Positions 1 through 12,230 of a stretch of DNA of 64,000 nucleotides are shown here, piece by piece. The DNA comes from Ceratotherium simum simum (Eukaryota; Chordata; Mammalia; Perissodactyla; Rhinocerotidae), in assembly GCF_000283155.1 (NCBI RefSeq), contig NW_004454240.1, positions 1,939,201 through 2,003,200 of the forward strand, read 5' to 3'. Every line of letters starts with the position of its first letter. Within the stretch, counting starts at the first letter, position 1. The notes below the pieces were generated by a model that had not been told where the DNA came from, searched no databases, and was given only the letters and a program-made list of their open reading frames with translations. The position numbers were made by a program, and so were the translations under genes.

Positions 1-230
1 ATTTCTTTCAATAATGTCTTGTAGTTTTCATTGTATAGGTCTTTCACCTCCTTGGTAAGATTTATTCCTAGATATTTTATTCTTTTTTGATGCAATTGTA
101 AATGGTATTATCTTTTTGAGCTCTCTTTCTGTTAGTTCGTTATTAGCATACTGAAATGCAACTGATTTTTGTAGATTGATTTTGTACCCTGCGACTTTGC
201 TGTAGTCCAAGGTTTCTTTTTTGTTGTTGT
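1..230 (-). mobile_element. L1 ORF2 fragment (reverse transcriptase region)
   Basis: Read on the minus strand, this stretch encodes a run resembling LINE-1 ORF2 reverse transcriptase, including 'YKINLQKSVAF' and '[18 protein letters not shown]', and then decays. It is cut by the window edge. It is an inactive fragment, probably joined to the following L1 5' material through an internal deletion. Confidence 0.85.
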
Positions 231-1850
231 TTCCTTTCTATTTAGAGAACTTCCTTTAGCCATTTTTTTAGAGTAGGCCTGTTGATAAATTCTCATAGTT
301 TCCCTTTATCTAATAATGTCTTGATCTCCCCTTCATTCCTGAAAGATATTTTGGTTAGTTATAGGATTCCAGGTTGATGATTCTTTCCTTTCAGCACTTC
401 AAAAATATTGTGCCACTTCTCTCTGGCTGCCAGGGCTTCTGATGAGAAATCTGCTATTCTTCAACTTGTTTTTTCCCTATAAGTAAAGTGTTGTTTTCCT
501 CTGGCTGCCTTCAATATTTTTTCTTTGTTTTTAGTTTTCGGACGTTTGTGATGTGTCTTGGGGTGGATTTCTTTGAGTTTATATTGTTTGAGATTCACTC
601 AGCTTTGTGAATCTGTAGGTTTATGTCTTTTGCCAGATTTGGTAAGTTTTTGGACATAATTTCCTCAAGCACTTTTTCAGCTTCACCTTCTTTCTCTTCT
701 CTTTGCAGGAATCTGATGACAGGAAGGTTAGAACCTTTGTCATTTCCCACAGGTCCCTTGTGGCTCTATTCTCTTATTCTTCCAGTCTATCTTCTCTCTG
801 TTGTTCAGATTGGTAATTTCTATTGTTCTAGCTTTGAGTTCACTGATCTTTCCTCTGCCTACTCCATTTGCTGTTGAACCTATCCACAGAGGTTTTTATT
901 TCAGCTATTGTATTTTTCAGTTCTAAAATTTCCATTTATTCTTCTTTATATCTTATATTTTTGTTTTATTTTTTGCTGAGACTTTCTATTTCTTTGCCAA
1001 GCCTTTCTATTTTTTTAAGTATGTTCATAATTGTTCATTGAAGCATTTTTATGATGGTTACTTTAAAATCTTTGTCAGATATTGTAACATTTCTGTCATC
1101 TCAGTGTTGGCATCAGTTATTGTCTTTTTTCATTCCATTTGAGGTCTTTCCAGTCCTTGGTATGATGAGTAATTTTTTATTGGAACCTGGACATTTTCCT
1201 ATTATGACACTCTGTATCTCATTTAAACCTTCTGTATTAGCTGGCTTTCTCTGACATTGCTGTGGCAGAGGAGGAGTTCAGCCTTGTTACTTCCAGATGG
1301 AAATAGAAGCTCAGGTTCCCCACTTGGCCTCCATTGATACTCAAGGTGGAGGATTCCTTGTTAGTGCTGGGTAAAGATGGCACCCCACATGGTCTCCACT
1401 AACACCATGGTGGGGTGGCCTCATTATCTGCCGTGTAACAGTGAAAGTCCTGCCTCTCCACAAGTGTTTGTAGATTTTGTTCCTCCTATGACACCATTCC
1501 AGCAGGGATGGAGAGGGGCATCTTGTTACTCCAGGGTAGGGTGGAAATCCAGGCTCCACTGACACCTCAGGAAGTGGGAGAATGCCTCATTACCAGCCAT
1601 TGGGTAGGAAAGTCTCATTACCCTATCTGGCCTTCTCTGACACCACCTGGGCAGTGGTTGGGGTACCTCATCACACTCTCACAAGGGTGGAAGTCTACGC
1701 TCCCCACTTGGCTTTTGCTGGAGTGGGTGGGGCTGGGACCACATTTTTTCCTGTGATGTTCGGCTGTAATAAAGCAGTTATCGTCTAAAGGTTTTCCATC
1801 TTGCATTGCTGCCCTTTTCCTGGTTCTTTGCCTAGAGAGAGCAGACTTTT
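231..1850 (-). mobile_element. Old L1 (L1M-type) 5' region, antisense
   Basis: The plus strand reads as the reverse complement of an ancient mammalian L1 5' segment. Landmarks are 'TTCTGATGAGAAATCTGCT', 'GTCTTGGGGTGGATTTCTTTGAG' split by decay, and 'CCACAGGTCCCTTGTGGCTCT'. From about 1,290 to 1,745 it contains five or six decayed tandem units with the recurring phrase 'GGTGGAAGTCC...GGCTCCCCACTTGGCCTC...TGACACC', which are typical of L1M 5' UTRs. Short open frames here are incidental. It lies in a TEX11 intron. Confidence 0.7.
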
Positions 1851-2317
1851 CTTGGGGTTTTTATTTATCTGTGTGTGTTGGCATCTCTAGCACCAACTCT
1901 GGGATATATGAAGCAAAAAGAAAACCCAGGGAACTCACCACTGTGTCATTCCTTGGCCCAAGGTCCCTAACCAGTCTTCCTTCTCTCTACCTTTCAGAGT
2001 CTTCTTATATTTGTTTTATGAATAATGTCCAGGGTTTTAGTTGCACTTAGCAGAAGGAATAGGGATAAGTACATCTACTCCATCGCATTGAAGTGGAAGT
2101 TCCCAGCTTCATTTTTAAGACTATACAGAAGCATAGATAATGGAGGGGAAAACCCCATGCTTAAAGAGGAGAGACAAACCTAACCCTTACAGCTGATATC
2201 AGTCACAAAGAATCACAAAGACCTGTTGTGTAACCAAGAAGAAGCCCAGAAGAAAGCAGCCTCTTTTCTCTTACAAAGGAAGCTAAGGTGATTCAAACTA
2301 CTGAGCTACATTCTCTA
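1851..2317. other. TEX11 intron, no feature recognised
   Basis: This is non-coding sequence between L1 material and a MER5-like element. I see no exon with convincing splice sites and no recognisable repeat. Confidence 0.4.
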
Positions 2318-2486
2318 GGCGTTTGCTCCTCAAAGTGTGGTACATGGACCGGCAATATCAGCAACCCCAGGGAGCTTGTTAGAAGTGTGGAATCTTAGGC
2401 CCCACCCCAGACCTACTGAATCAGAATCTGCATTAAATAATATCCCTAAGTGACTTGTATGCACATTAAAGTTTGAGAAGGTCTGC
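2318..2486 (+). mobile_element. MER5A-like hAT-Charlie MITE
   Basis: It contains the characteristic phrases 'CTCAAAGTGTGGTACATGG', 'GGCCCCACCCCAGACCTACT', 'GAATCAGAATCTGCATT' and the end 'GCACATTAAAGTTTGAGAAG'. These match the consensus orientation of the non-autonomous hAT-Charlie element MER5A. It is a short DNA-transposon relic with no coding capacity. Confidence 0.8.
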
Positions 2487-3337
2487 TTACTCATTTGTCA
2501 ATATCATCTGTCTTCTCTTGTTTGGTCTTCTAGTTCAATTGGCAGAATTTCTACTTCTGCCAATCTTATGTTAGCTTATAAACAAGACTATTGCGATCTA
2601 AAGGAAATGAAAGGTAAAGCTCCATTCATTGACTGATAGAATTTAGAACTGGAAATTAATGATCTTTGAGGTTACCTAATTCAATCTTATTATTTTGTTA
2701 ATTGAGGCCTTGAAAGATTAAATAATTTACACAAGGTAATACAACTATGTAACAGCAAAGCTGAAAAGAAACAGCAAAGAATTGAACCCAGTGTTCTTTC
2801 TTCATAGCACAATGGCCCTTGGGTTTTCCTTCATCTAAATCTTCCTTTTTCCAAGCTTCACATCTCCTTGAGACTGGAATTGAGGTTCATGCAGAGACTG
2901 GAATTGAGGTTCATGCAAAGACATCTTTGAGTCAAGCTTTGATATTGTATCTCCTCTGGATTTCTGTAGTTAGTTTCCTAATTGGTCTCTAGCTCTTTCT
3001 TCTCTTCTCCAATTTTTCCTTTGCATCCCTATCAAATATATATCCCCCAAACACAAACTTGGCTACATCACTCTCTTTTTCCCAAATCTCTTTTCCCCCA
3101 AAATCTCTAATAGTTCTGTATTTTCTAAATCCTTACCCTCACTCTCAAGGCTATCTATAACCTCATCCAACCCAAAAAAACAAGACAGGGTTTTCCCCAC
3201 ACAATTGTGGGCAATATTCTCTTTATTATCAACCTTCACCTCTTCTCCCTTCTTCCTCTTAGAACAAAGCAGGATCTTCCCTCAAGACAACATGTCTCTC
3301 ACTAATCATTTTTCTGGAGGTCTCATCTTCTCACAGT
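2487..3337. other. TEX11 intron, mostly unassigned
   Basis: This is AT-rich non-coding sequence. The only structure I see is a two-copy 24-bp tandem duplication at 2,871-2,918, listed separately. Confidence 0.4.
2871..2918. repeat. Two-copy 24-bp tandem duplication
   Basis: Two head-to-tail copies occupy 2,871-2,894 and 2,895-2,918. Each begins AGACTGGAATTGAGG, and they differ only in the last base. The near identity suggests a recent slippage-type duplication or an assembly artefact. Confidence 0.9.
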
Positions 3338-3347
3338 CCCTGTTTCT

Positions 3348-3583
3348 TTTTTTTTTTTTTTTAAAGGAGCTGGAAGGAGCATGAATCTTTTTATTTATTT
3401 ATTTCCCCCAAAGCCCCAGTAGAGATTCGTATGTCATAGTTGCACATCCTTCTAGTTGCCGCATGTGGGACTCGGCCTCGGCATGGCCGGAGAAGCGGTG
3501 CGTTGGTGCACACCCGGGATCCGAACCCCGGGCCGCCAGCAGTAGAGCGCGCGCACTTAACCGCTAAGCCACGGGGCCAGCCC
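3348..3583 (-). mobile_element. ERE (perissodactyl tRNA-derived SINE)
   Basis: This is an antisense SINE. Its poly(T) end is at 3,346-3,362, its tail block 'CCCCAAAGCCCCAGTAGA' near 3,405, and its tRNA-like head ends in 'CACGGGGCCAGCCC'. The B-box region appears as 'GGATCCGAACCCC'. A 10-bp target-site duplication, CCCTGTTTCT, is at 3,338-3,347 and 3,584-3,593 and defines the ends. Confidence 0.95.
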
Positions 3584-3650
3584 CCCTGTTTCTCAGCAGA
3601 AGAAAAAACCAAATTACCTGGATCCTTGCTTCCTGGTGTCACTTTGTACT

Positions 3651-3843
3651 GTTTTTTTGTGTGTGTGAGGAAGATTAGCCCTGGCTAACATCTGTGCCAA
3701 TCTTCCTCTGCTTTACATGGGATGGCGCCACAGCATGGCTTGACAAGCAGTGCATTGCTGTGCGCCCGGGATCCGAACCTGTGAACCCTGGGCCGCCGAA
3801 GCGGAGCACGCGCACTTAACCACTAGGCCACTGGGCCGGCCCC
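3651..3843 (-). mobile_element. ERE variant with GAGGAAGATTAGCC tail
   Basis: This is an antisense SINE of the ERE2/3-like kind. Its tail phrase 'GAGGAAGATTAGCCCTGGC' replaces the 'GGGGCTTTGGGG' block, and its head ends 'CACTGGGCCGGCCCC'. An exact 11-bp duplication, CACTTTGTACT, flanks it at 3,640-3,650 and 3,844-3,854. It sits about 60 bp from the preceding ERE. Confidence 0.95.
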
Positions 3844-3854
3844 CACTTTGTACT

Positions 3855-5020
3855 TTTTACACACCATCTTCCTGCTGCTTCTCTTCACTTAAAATCTATG
3901 TCTTCTGTCTCTTAATCATCAGTGTTGTCATGAACTGGCACTTCCTGGGCCGTTTGTCCTTCCTTGGTAGCTTCAGTTTATTATCCTAAGTTACTTTGGC
4001 ATCCATGTTAACAATTCAAGCACTTCACAGTTTTTTGCCCTTTTTTAGCCAATGGCTGTACCCCATATAAGCTCCATTTCCAAGACTGTTAACTCAAAGT
4101 TTTTCTTCTGACTAATCTCTCTTACTTCCCCACACCTATTTTCTACTTTCACTTGGACTTCAAATAACTTAACTCTTCCCACTCTCTTATAGTCCAGTCT
4201 AACCACATTTCTTTTTTTTTTTTTTTTTTGGTCATGCCTGCAGTTTCATTTTTTTCCATGCCTAGTGACCCACCACCATCAGTTCTTCTCCTGATCTTGA
4301 TCATCAGAATCACTAAAGAAAAGCACAGAACCATCCAGATTTGGCCCAGTACAAATTCATGCTGTTAAGCTTTAAATGGGTTCTTATCACTGCTCAGAAA
4401 TACTTTCATTCCTATCGACTTTTTGGCAAACTCAAGTAAAGTGACTGCTTCAAGCCTTTCTTACTCTCATAAAAAGACTTTCTTACTCTCAAAACAACTT
4501 AGACCTACCTCATGATGACTCCATTAGATGGTCTCATCATATCTTTTTAATTGAGAGGATCAAGATCATCAAGTATGAGTTCCCTCATTGGCCCATGTTT
4601 CAACCATAACATTCTGCCACTGTACCTATTTACTCATCTTAACTCTTTTCTCAAAAGAAGAGATATTTCTTCAACCTTATACTGTCAGTTCAATCTCCTT
4701 CTACCTCCTGTAGTACCTTACCACCTCTCCATAATTTTCAATCTCTATCCTTCTACAGATCTTTCCTTTCTGCTCTCAAAAAGGCATAGGTCTCCAACAA
4801 ATGGAAATATATACCACGTTCATGGAGAGGAAGGCTTAATAATATAAAGGAGTCAATTTCTCTAAATTCAATCAAAATAAAAATCTCAATAGGATTTCAA
4901 TAGGATTTTTTGAATGAAACTTGATAAGGTAATTCTAAAATTCTTTCCAAAAAGAAAATGAGCCATCATAGCCAATATATCTTTGAAAAAGAACAAAGGA
5001 AGACTTGCCCTATCAAATAT
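3855..5020. other. TEX11 intron, unassigned
   Basis: This is AT-rich intronic sequence with a poly(T) run at about 4,211-4,229. I see no exon and no confident repeat family. Confidence 0.4.
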
Positions 5021-5047
5021 AAAAACCATCAAGTGTCATTAATTTTA

Positions 5048-5055
5048 TTTTATTT

Positions 5056-5106
<51 letters not shown>

Positions 5107-5295
5107 TCAGTTTTTTCCCCCCAAAGCCCCAGTAGATAGTTGTATGTCATAGGTTCACATCCTTCTAGTTGCTGTACGTGGGACTCGGCCTCACGCTGGA
5201 CGGAGAAGTGGCGCCTCGGGGCGCTCCCGGGATCCGAACCCGGGCCGCCAGCATCAGAGCGCGCGCACCTAACCGCCAAGCCACGGAGCCGGCCC
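5048..5295 (-). mobile_element. ERE with long poly(T) and 27-bp duplication
   Basis: This is an antisense ERE with a tail of about 50 T followed by 'CCCCCCAAAGCCCCAGTAGA'. Its head ends 'CCACGGAGCCGGCCC'. The flanks 5,021-5,047 and 5,296-5,322 are the same 27-bp sequence with one mismatch, starting AAAAACCAT and ending TTAATTTTA. The long intact tail and near-perfect duplication suggest a fairly recent insertion. Confidence 0.95.
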
Positions 5296-5517
5296 AAAAA
5301 CCATGAAGTGTCATTAATTTTAAAAGTGTGATATTAGTTCAAACAAAAACACAAATAGTAATAGAAGAGGATATAGCCCAGAAAGAGACCCACATATCTA
5401 TGAGAATTTAGTATGCAGTGAAGGATGTATATGAAGTCACTGAGAGAACGATGGTCAATTTAAAAAATGGCATTAGGACAATTTAAAAAGTAAAGTTAAA
5501 TCCTTACCTTTAAACTG

Positions 5518-5795
5518 AGAGGCAGTATAATACAGTGGCTAAGAGCACAGACTTTGGTGCTGGACTGTCAGTTCAAATTCTGGCTACACCATTTATTAGC
5601 TGTATGACCTTGGTCATATTACCTAACTCTCTATACTTTTGTCTCCTCATCTGTAAAATAAAGATAATAATAATACCTACTTTACAGAGTTATTAGTAGT
5701 ATTAAATAAGTTAATATATGTAAAGCACTTAGAGCAGTGTCTAGCACATAGTAAGTTGTATATAAGTGGTAAATAAATATTAGTATTACTTTTTA
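5518..5795 (+). mobile_element. MIR SINE
   Basis: This is a near full-length mammalian-wide interspersed repeat. It has the phrases 'GCAGTATAATACAGTGGCTA', 'TTAGCTGTATGACCTTGG', 'CTCATCTGTAAAATAAAGAT' and 'GTAAAGCACTTAGAGCAGTG' in consensus order. Confidence 0.9.
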
Positions 5796-6299
5796 CCTCA
5801 TACCATGCATAAAAATAAAGTTTGAAAGAAAGAAAGAAAGAAAATCCAGATGGATTAAAGAACTAAATGTAAAAATCAAAGTTATAAAAGTATTAGGAGA
5901 AAATATAGGAAAATATTTTTTTAATTATGGGGTGGAGAGGACCCATACAGAAGCTGTTACAGGAAAAAAATAGATTCAGTTACATAAATTAATAAATGAC
6001 CCAAGATACCACAGAAAGTTTTAAAATAAGCCACAGACTTAGATATTTGTAACATATTTAAACTTAAAATCAATAAGAAAAAGATTACCAACACTAGAAA
6101 AAATGGGCAAAAGCTATGACTAGGTAAGCTACAATAGAAGACATACAACTAGCTAATAAACATATGCAAAAGTTGTTCAACCACACAATCAAGGAAATCT
6201 ATATAAACAAAAATACATTTCTTTGTTAAAACATCAGGTGAAAATGTCTGGAGAGATTTTCATCAAATCAGAGAGTATACTTGGGATAATATTAAAAAT
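5796..6299. other. TEX11 intron, unassigned
   Basis: This is AT-rich sequence with a short (GAAA)n run at about 5,824-5,841. I see no coding signal. Confidence 0.4.
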
Positions 6300-6450
6300 A
6301 TGGAGGATAACCAGTCAAAGGAGCACTCAACCAAGAGTGAGTGCACCTGGCTTCTAGTCTCATTTATGCTACAAACACACTGTATGGCCCTGAGCAGATG
6401 GCACCTCCTCTCTTGGCCTCAGTTTCCTTATCAATAAAATGAGGTTTCTA
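6300..6450 (+). mobile_element. MIR fragment
   Basis: It carries the MIR 3' phrases 'CTCTTGGCCTCAGTTTCC' and 'ATCAATAAAATGAGG'. The 5' part is decayed. An L1 begins directly after it. Confidence 0.6.
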
Positions 6451-9400
6451 GAGACTTCCACTTCTGGAATGGCAGCATGACAATCTGAATGGACCTGCTC
6501 CCCAGAAAAACAACCATAACTGGTGAAAATTATTTTTTAAAAAACAATCATTTTAAGTCTCTGGAATTTGTCCTAAGAGCATACAGAAGATGAAGATCTA
6601 TTCAAGAAAATCTACTAAATCCTGGTAAGAACCATGAGAGTCTGTGGCAGTTGAGCCATGACCCACTCCCTCTGTGTCCCTCCCCCAGCTCAGCGTGATG
6701 GATGCTCCACTCCAGGCAAGTGTGACCAAGAAAACAATGCTCCCACTCCCCTCAGCTCCCAGTCAAGGGATATAGTATCCCACAAAGAACAACAGGCTGC
6801 CAGCACTTCCCATCCCACCTTGAGCTCCAAGTTGCAAAGGCTAAATTCCTGTCCAGTATGGCCTAAAGAATGAGGCCTCCCTTCCTTCACCCATCCCCCG
6901 CTTGTAGGGCAGAGGATCTACCTCAAGCAAATCAGACCAAGAATATTGGAACCCTGGTTTCCCTTGCCTCAGCTAACTCTTAGGGCAGAGGTTCCACACC
7001 CAAAGAGGCAAGCCAAGAAGACCATAGACTACCACCCTACCCAGCACCCTGCTCTTAAAGCAGGGGTGTCCCTCAGAGAAGAAGGGTCCACTGTACCCCC
7101 CAAAGCTCTAGAGTAGGGGCTCAGATTTTTCCCAGCAGGAAAGGCAATCCATAAGAACAGAGAGCTTCAAAGGTCTCTCCAAAGGAACTGACTTTACTTG
7201 AAACAGGATGTGGGGAAGTTCAAGCCAAAAGAGTGCTTTTTCAAATAATGGAGATTTTGGTGGTAAGCAATTAAGAGGAGGATAGTAGCTCTATCTGAAC
7301 AACAAGCTAACTCACAGACCAGCTAGATTACCATAAATAACCATGAAAAGAGACAGATAATAAGAGCCTTATTGGGGTCAGAACAAACCTCAAAAACTTT
7401 CCTCAAAGACCACCTCTGCAAAGTGGTCTGAATTTAATTGGTTCAGACTGTGGAACAATTTATATTCCCAGGCATTGTTGAAAACAATAGAGCAATCATC
7501 ATGCAATTAGTGGAGCAGCTGGGTGTGATACCAGCAGTTAGACAGCTTAATAGAGACATCAGAGAAAGAGAAAGTCAATGGGAGCCCTACTAAACACTGT
7601 CATCTCAGGATGACTATGCACATAACCAAGACTGTGCCCTCTGACAAGCAACATAAAAAGCTTCACACGTGAGGGAAATAGACTTTGCTAAAATAGTCCA
7701 GTCAAGTTACTAAAGAAATAAATACACAAAAAACAACAACAAAAAGGTGGGAGGAATCGGTCTCTAGAGTTGCTACAATATGTTACCTAAATGTCCATTT
7801 TTCAACAAAAAAATATGAGACATGCAAAGAAACAGGAAAGTGTGACCCATACACAGGAAAAAAAGCGAGCAACACAAACTATCTGTGACAGGACCCAGAT
7901 ATCAGATTTAACAACGATGTCAAAGCAACCATTACAAATATGTTCAAAGAACTAAAGGAAACCATGCTAAAAGAAGTAAAGGAAGGTGTGGTGACAATGT
8001 CTCATTAAAAAAGAGAGAATATCAATAACAACATAGCATGTTTTTTCAAGAATCAAATGAAAAATCTGAAGGTGAAAAGTACAATAAGTGAAATTAAAAA
8101 TTCACTAGAGGGGCTCAACAGATTTTAACTGGCAGAACCCAGCTGTTTCAAATCAGCAAATTTTAAGATAGATAGATTATGCAATCTTAAGAAAAGGGAG
8201 AAAAAAGAATGGGAAAAAAACTGCCTCAGAGAAAAGTGGAACATCATTAGGTACACCAATATACACATAGCAGGATTATCAAGGATAGGAGAGAAAGGAA
8301 CAGAAAAAAATATTTGAAGAAATAATGGCTGAAAAATTCCCAAATTTGATGAAAAACATTACATGTCCAAGCAGGTCAATGAACTCCAAATAGAATACAC
8401 AGTGATCCACACACAGAAACATAATACTACAAATATTGAAAGCTATATACATAGAGAAAATTTTGAAAGGAGAGAAAAATGACATCACTTAGAAAGGAAC
8501 CCCAATAAGATTAACAGCTAACTTCTCATCAGAAACAATGGAGGCCAGAAGGCAGTGGCATATTCAAAGTGATGAAAGAAAATAATAGTTAACCAAGAAT
8601 CCTATAACCAGCAAAATTATCTTTCAAAAATGAAGGTGAAATGAAGACATTACCAGATAAAGAAAAACTGAGAGAATTTGTTGCTAGCTGACCCGCCTAC
8701 AAGAAATACTAAAGGAAGTTTTTTAGGTTGAAAGCAAGTGATCCCAAACAATAATTCAAATCCAAACAAACAAACAAAAAAGCACCAGTAATTGTGTAAT
8801 TATAAAAGCCAGTATAAATGCATATTTCTTCTCCTTTCTTCTCTTAACTGATTTAAAAAGCAAATGTATAAAACAGATTATATAATTGTTTTGTTGGGCT
8901 TTTAACATATAAAAATGTAATATAAAAATAACAGCACAAAGAAGGCAGGTGGGAGCCTGTTTTGGAGTAAGGAAATGACACTTGAGAATAACTCTAAGCC
9001 ACAGGAAGAAATGAAGAGAACCAGAAATGGTAAATAAGAAGGTTAATATAACAAACTATAAATATTACTTGCATTCCTTACTTCTCTTAGCTTCTTTGAA
9101 ACATAAAATTATATAAAGTAATTATAACTATTATTGTTGAATTGTCTATTTTAAAACTTACTACAAAGCTACAGTAATCAAGACAGTGTGGTACTGACAT
9201 AAGGATAGACATAGATCAATGAAATAGAATTAAGAGTCCAGAAACAAACCCTCACATTTATGGTCAATTGATTTTTGACAAGGTTGTCAAGACTATTCAA
9301 TGCAAAAAACTGTCTTTTTAACAATAGTTCTGGGACAAGTGGATAGCCACATGGAAAAGAACAAAGTTTTTACTCCTACCTCACTATATATACAAAAATT

Positions 9401-10645
9401 AACTCAAAATGGATCAAAGACCTAAATCTAAGAACTAAAATTATGAAAACTATAAGTATATATAAACTAAAATTATAAAACTCTTAGAATTATATATAAA
9501 GCTAAAATTATAAAACTCTTAGAAGAATAGTCTTAAATCTTTGTGAACTTGGATTAGGCAATGGTTTGTTAAATATGACACCAAGAGCACAAGCAATAAA
9601 ATAAAAAATAAATAGATTTCAGCAAAATTAAAACTTTTCTGCAAAGGACACCACTAAGGAAGTGAAAAGACAACCCACAGAATAGCACTAAACATTGGAA
9701 ATCATATATCTGTTAAGGGACTTGAACTTAGAATATATAAAGAACTCTCATAAATCAATAACATAAAGATAACTAAATTTTTTTAATGGGCAAAGGATCT
9801 GAATAGACATTTCTCGAAAGAAGATATTCAAATGACCAATAAGCATATGGAAAAATTGTTGACATCATTAGTCATCAGAGATAGGCCAATCAAAACACAA
9901 TGATGTACTACTTGACACCCACTAAGATGGCTATAACAAAAAAGATAACAACAAGTATTGACAAGGATGTGGAGAAATTGGTACCCTCATACACTGTGTG
10001 ATTGTAAAATGGTACAGCTGCTTTGGAAAACAGTCTAGCAGTTCCTCAGAAGGTTAAACATAGAATTCCCACATGATCCAGCAATTTCACTTCTAGGCAT
10101 ATACCCATAAGAAATGAAAACGTATGCCAAACACTCATACACAAATGTTCATATTAGCATTATTCATAATAGCCAAAAATGGAAACAACTCAAATGCCTA
10201 TCAACTGATGAATGGATAAACAAAATCTGGCATTTTCATACAATAGAATATTATTTGGCCATAAAAAGGAATGAAGTACTGACACATGCTACAACATGGA
10301 TGGACCTTGAAAACATTATGCTAAGTGAATGATGCCAGTCATACAGGACTACATACTGTGTGATTCCATTTATTTGAAATGTCCGGAATAGGCCAATCTA
10401 TAGGAGATAGAACTTAGATTAGTGGCTGCCCAGAGATGGTGGGGGCGTGTATTGGGGGAAATGGGGAGTGACTGCCAATGGGCACAGGGTTTCCTTTTAG
10501 GGGGATGAAAATATTCTAAAATTGATTGTGGTTATGGTTTCAGAACTCTGTGACTATACTAAAAACCATTGAATTGTACACTGTTAAGTAGGTAAATTGT
10601 ATGGTATATGAATTATATCTCAATAAAGCTGATGTATAAAATATT
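6451..10645 (+). mobile_element. Old sense L1 (HAL1/L1M-like 5', L1 ORF2 3' end), internally deleted
   Basis: The left part, about 6,451-8,760, resembles the 5'/ORF1 part of HAL1 or L1M elements ('CTTCCACTTCTGGAATGGCAG', 'GAGTCTGTGGCAGTTGAGCC', 'GAAACAATGGAGGCCAGAAG'). The right part, about 9,150-10,640, is the 3' end of ORF2 and the 3' UTR ('GACATTTCTCGAAAGAAGAT', 'GAATATTATTTGGCCATAAA', and the end 'TCTCAATAAAGCTG'). The reverse transcriptase portion is missing, so it is either one deleted element or two abutting ones. A 72-residue open frame at 10,114-10,332 is the decayed ORF2 C-terminus. Confidence 0.8.
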
Positions 10646-10984
10646 CACTTCAGGAACCCTGCGGAGAGCCTAAAAAGACAGGCATTTGTGTTCTAGAACA
10701 CCTACGATTTTGTTAGAGATATGTATGACTGCCATATGTATTAAAATGTTGAGGACAGAGAAAACTGGCTTCAAATATGAGCCCCAGAAAGTCATAAGAG
10801 CAAACACCTCTATTTGCTGGCATTGATTTGTATTTCACATAGGCAAGTCTATGTCATTTTGGGGTGAGTAACTGCATGGATGCATTTTTTTATTAAAGAT
10901 TACCGATTCTCCTGAGCAATGCTGGACATGAGGGCAGCTAATGCAAATGAAAATAAAACTCTTCCCATGTTCCCTAACTCACTG
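10646..10984. other. TEX11 intron, unassigned
   Basis: This is non-coding sequence between L1 and L2 relics. Nothing is recognised. Confidence 0.35.
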
Positions 10985-12230
10985 AATGACACCGTCAATC
11001 TTCCAGTTGCCAAGCCAGACATCTAGGAGTCACCCTCAACTCCTCCCTTACTCCCATTTCTAATCTATCACCAAGTCCTATCAATTCTACCTCCTAAATA
11101 CCTCAAATTCATTCACTTCTTCCCATCTTCCACCATCACCAACCTAGTCCAAGTTATCTTTCGCCTCAGCTACTGTAGGAAACTTTTAGCTGGTCTCCTT
11201 GCATCTCTTGCTTTCTTCTATACCCTTCTCCATCCAGCAACCAGAGTGGTCTTTTAAATTTTCAACTATGTGTGACCTTGCTTAATCTTCAGTAGTTTCC
11301 CATTGCTCTTAAACACCAAAATCCTGAATGTGGCCTACAAGGCCCTGCCCACCTGTCTGTCCTTCTTTTGAGCCACTCTTTCTCTGACTGTTAGCCACAC
11401 TGTACTCTACAAGGCCACTAATTACCACCTCCTAGACAAACTTGATGGCCTCTTTCTTTACCCTGGTCTTCATTATTGACCACTGCCCCCTTATTGAAAT
11501 TCTCTTTTCCTTTGTCCTTTATTTTCTCACCACTCCTCTGTGTTGTCTTTTCCTTCTTACCACTCAACTATGAACGTTTCCAATGTTCCTCTACTCTTTA
11601 CTTCTCTATATTCTATACTGTTTTAAGTGAATTGATACACTTCAACTATTACCTGAGCTCCAGTCCATATCTGCAACAGCCTTCATGATATCTCCAGTTA
11701 CCTCAATCCTAACATGATTAAAATAGAACTTATTGTTATCTTGATCCCTTATCCCCAGAAGCATTACCTTCCAATTTCTTCTTTCAGTGGTATCAACATT
11801 GTCTCAGCCACTCAAACTATATACTTCAGAGCCATTTCCAATTGACCTATCCTTCATTCCCCATATCAAATCAGTTACCAATTTCTGTTGATTTTTCTTT
11901 AGAATGTTTCTTACATCTTTCCATTTCCATTGTCACTATTTTAATTCTGACCCTCATCACTTCATTCTTAGACTCTTACAACTTCATTTAAACAGGTCTC
12001 ACTGTCTGTGTTTCCTCACACTTAGGTCCTGGCATTTCAATCTTCTTAAAATTCCAATTTCATCATATCACTTCGCTTCTCAAAAAGTTTCAGGGACTTC
12101 TCATTGCCAGCAGAATAAATTCCAAAATCTGTGGCCTGTAATGCAAAACCCTTTACACTCCAGCCCAACATTTTACAAATTACATCCCACAAGATGTTAG
12201 CAAATGATCTATATACCCTAGATTAAACAA
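10985..12230 (+). mobile_element. L2 LINE relics, sense (probably two copies)
   Basis: The first part, about 10,985-11,450, follows the L2 reverse transcriptase region ('CATCTAGGAGTCACCCTCAACTCCTCCC', shown by short matches such as 'GGAGTCACCCTCAACTCCTC', 'CAAGTCCTATCAATTCTACC' and 'GGCCTACAAGGCCCTGCC'). A second, more decayed copy of the same region follows at about 11,690-12,230 ('TCCAGCCCAACATTTTAC'). No frame is open over the expected length. Confidence 0.6.

Noticed and set aside
3391..5331. Several open frames containing 'RGLAVKCARS..GGPGF' peptides
   Set aside because: These are translations of the ERE SINE body and recur at every ERE copy, for example near 20,500, 43,600 and 58,700. 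They are not proteins.
10114..10332. 72-codon plus-strand frame that looks like a gene end
   Set aside because: It is the decayed C-terminus of L1 ORF2 (WHFHTIEYYLAIKRNEVL, then THATTWMDLENIMLSE).
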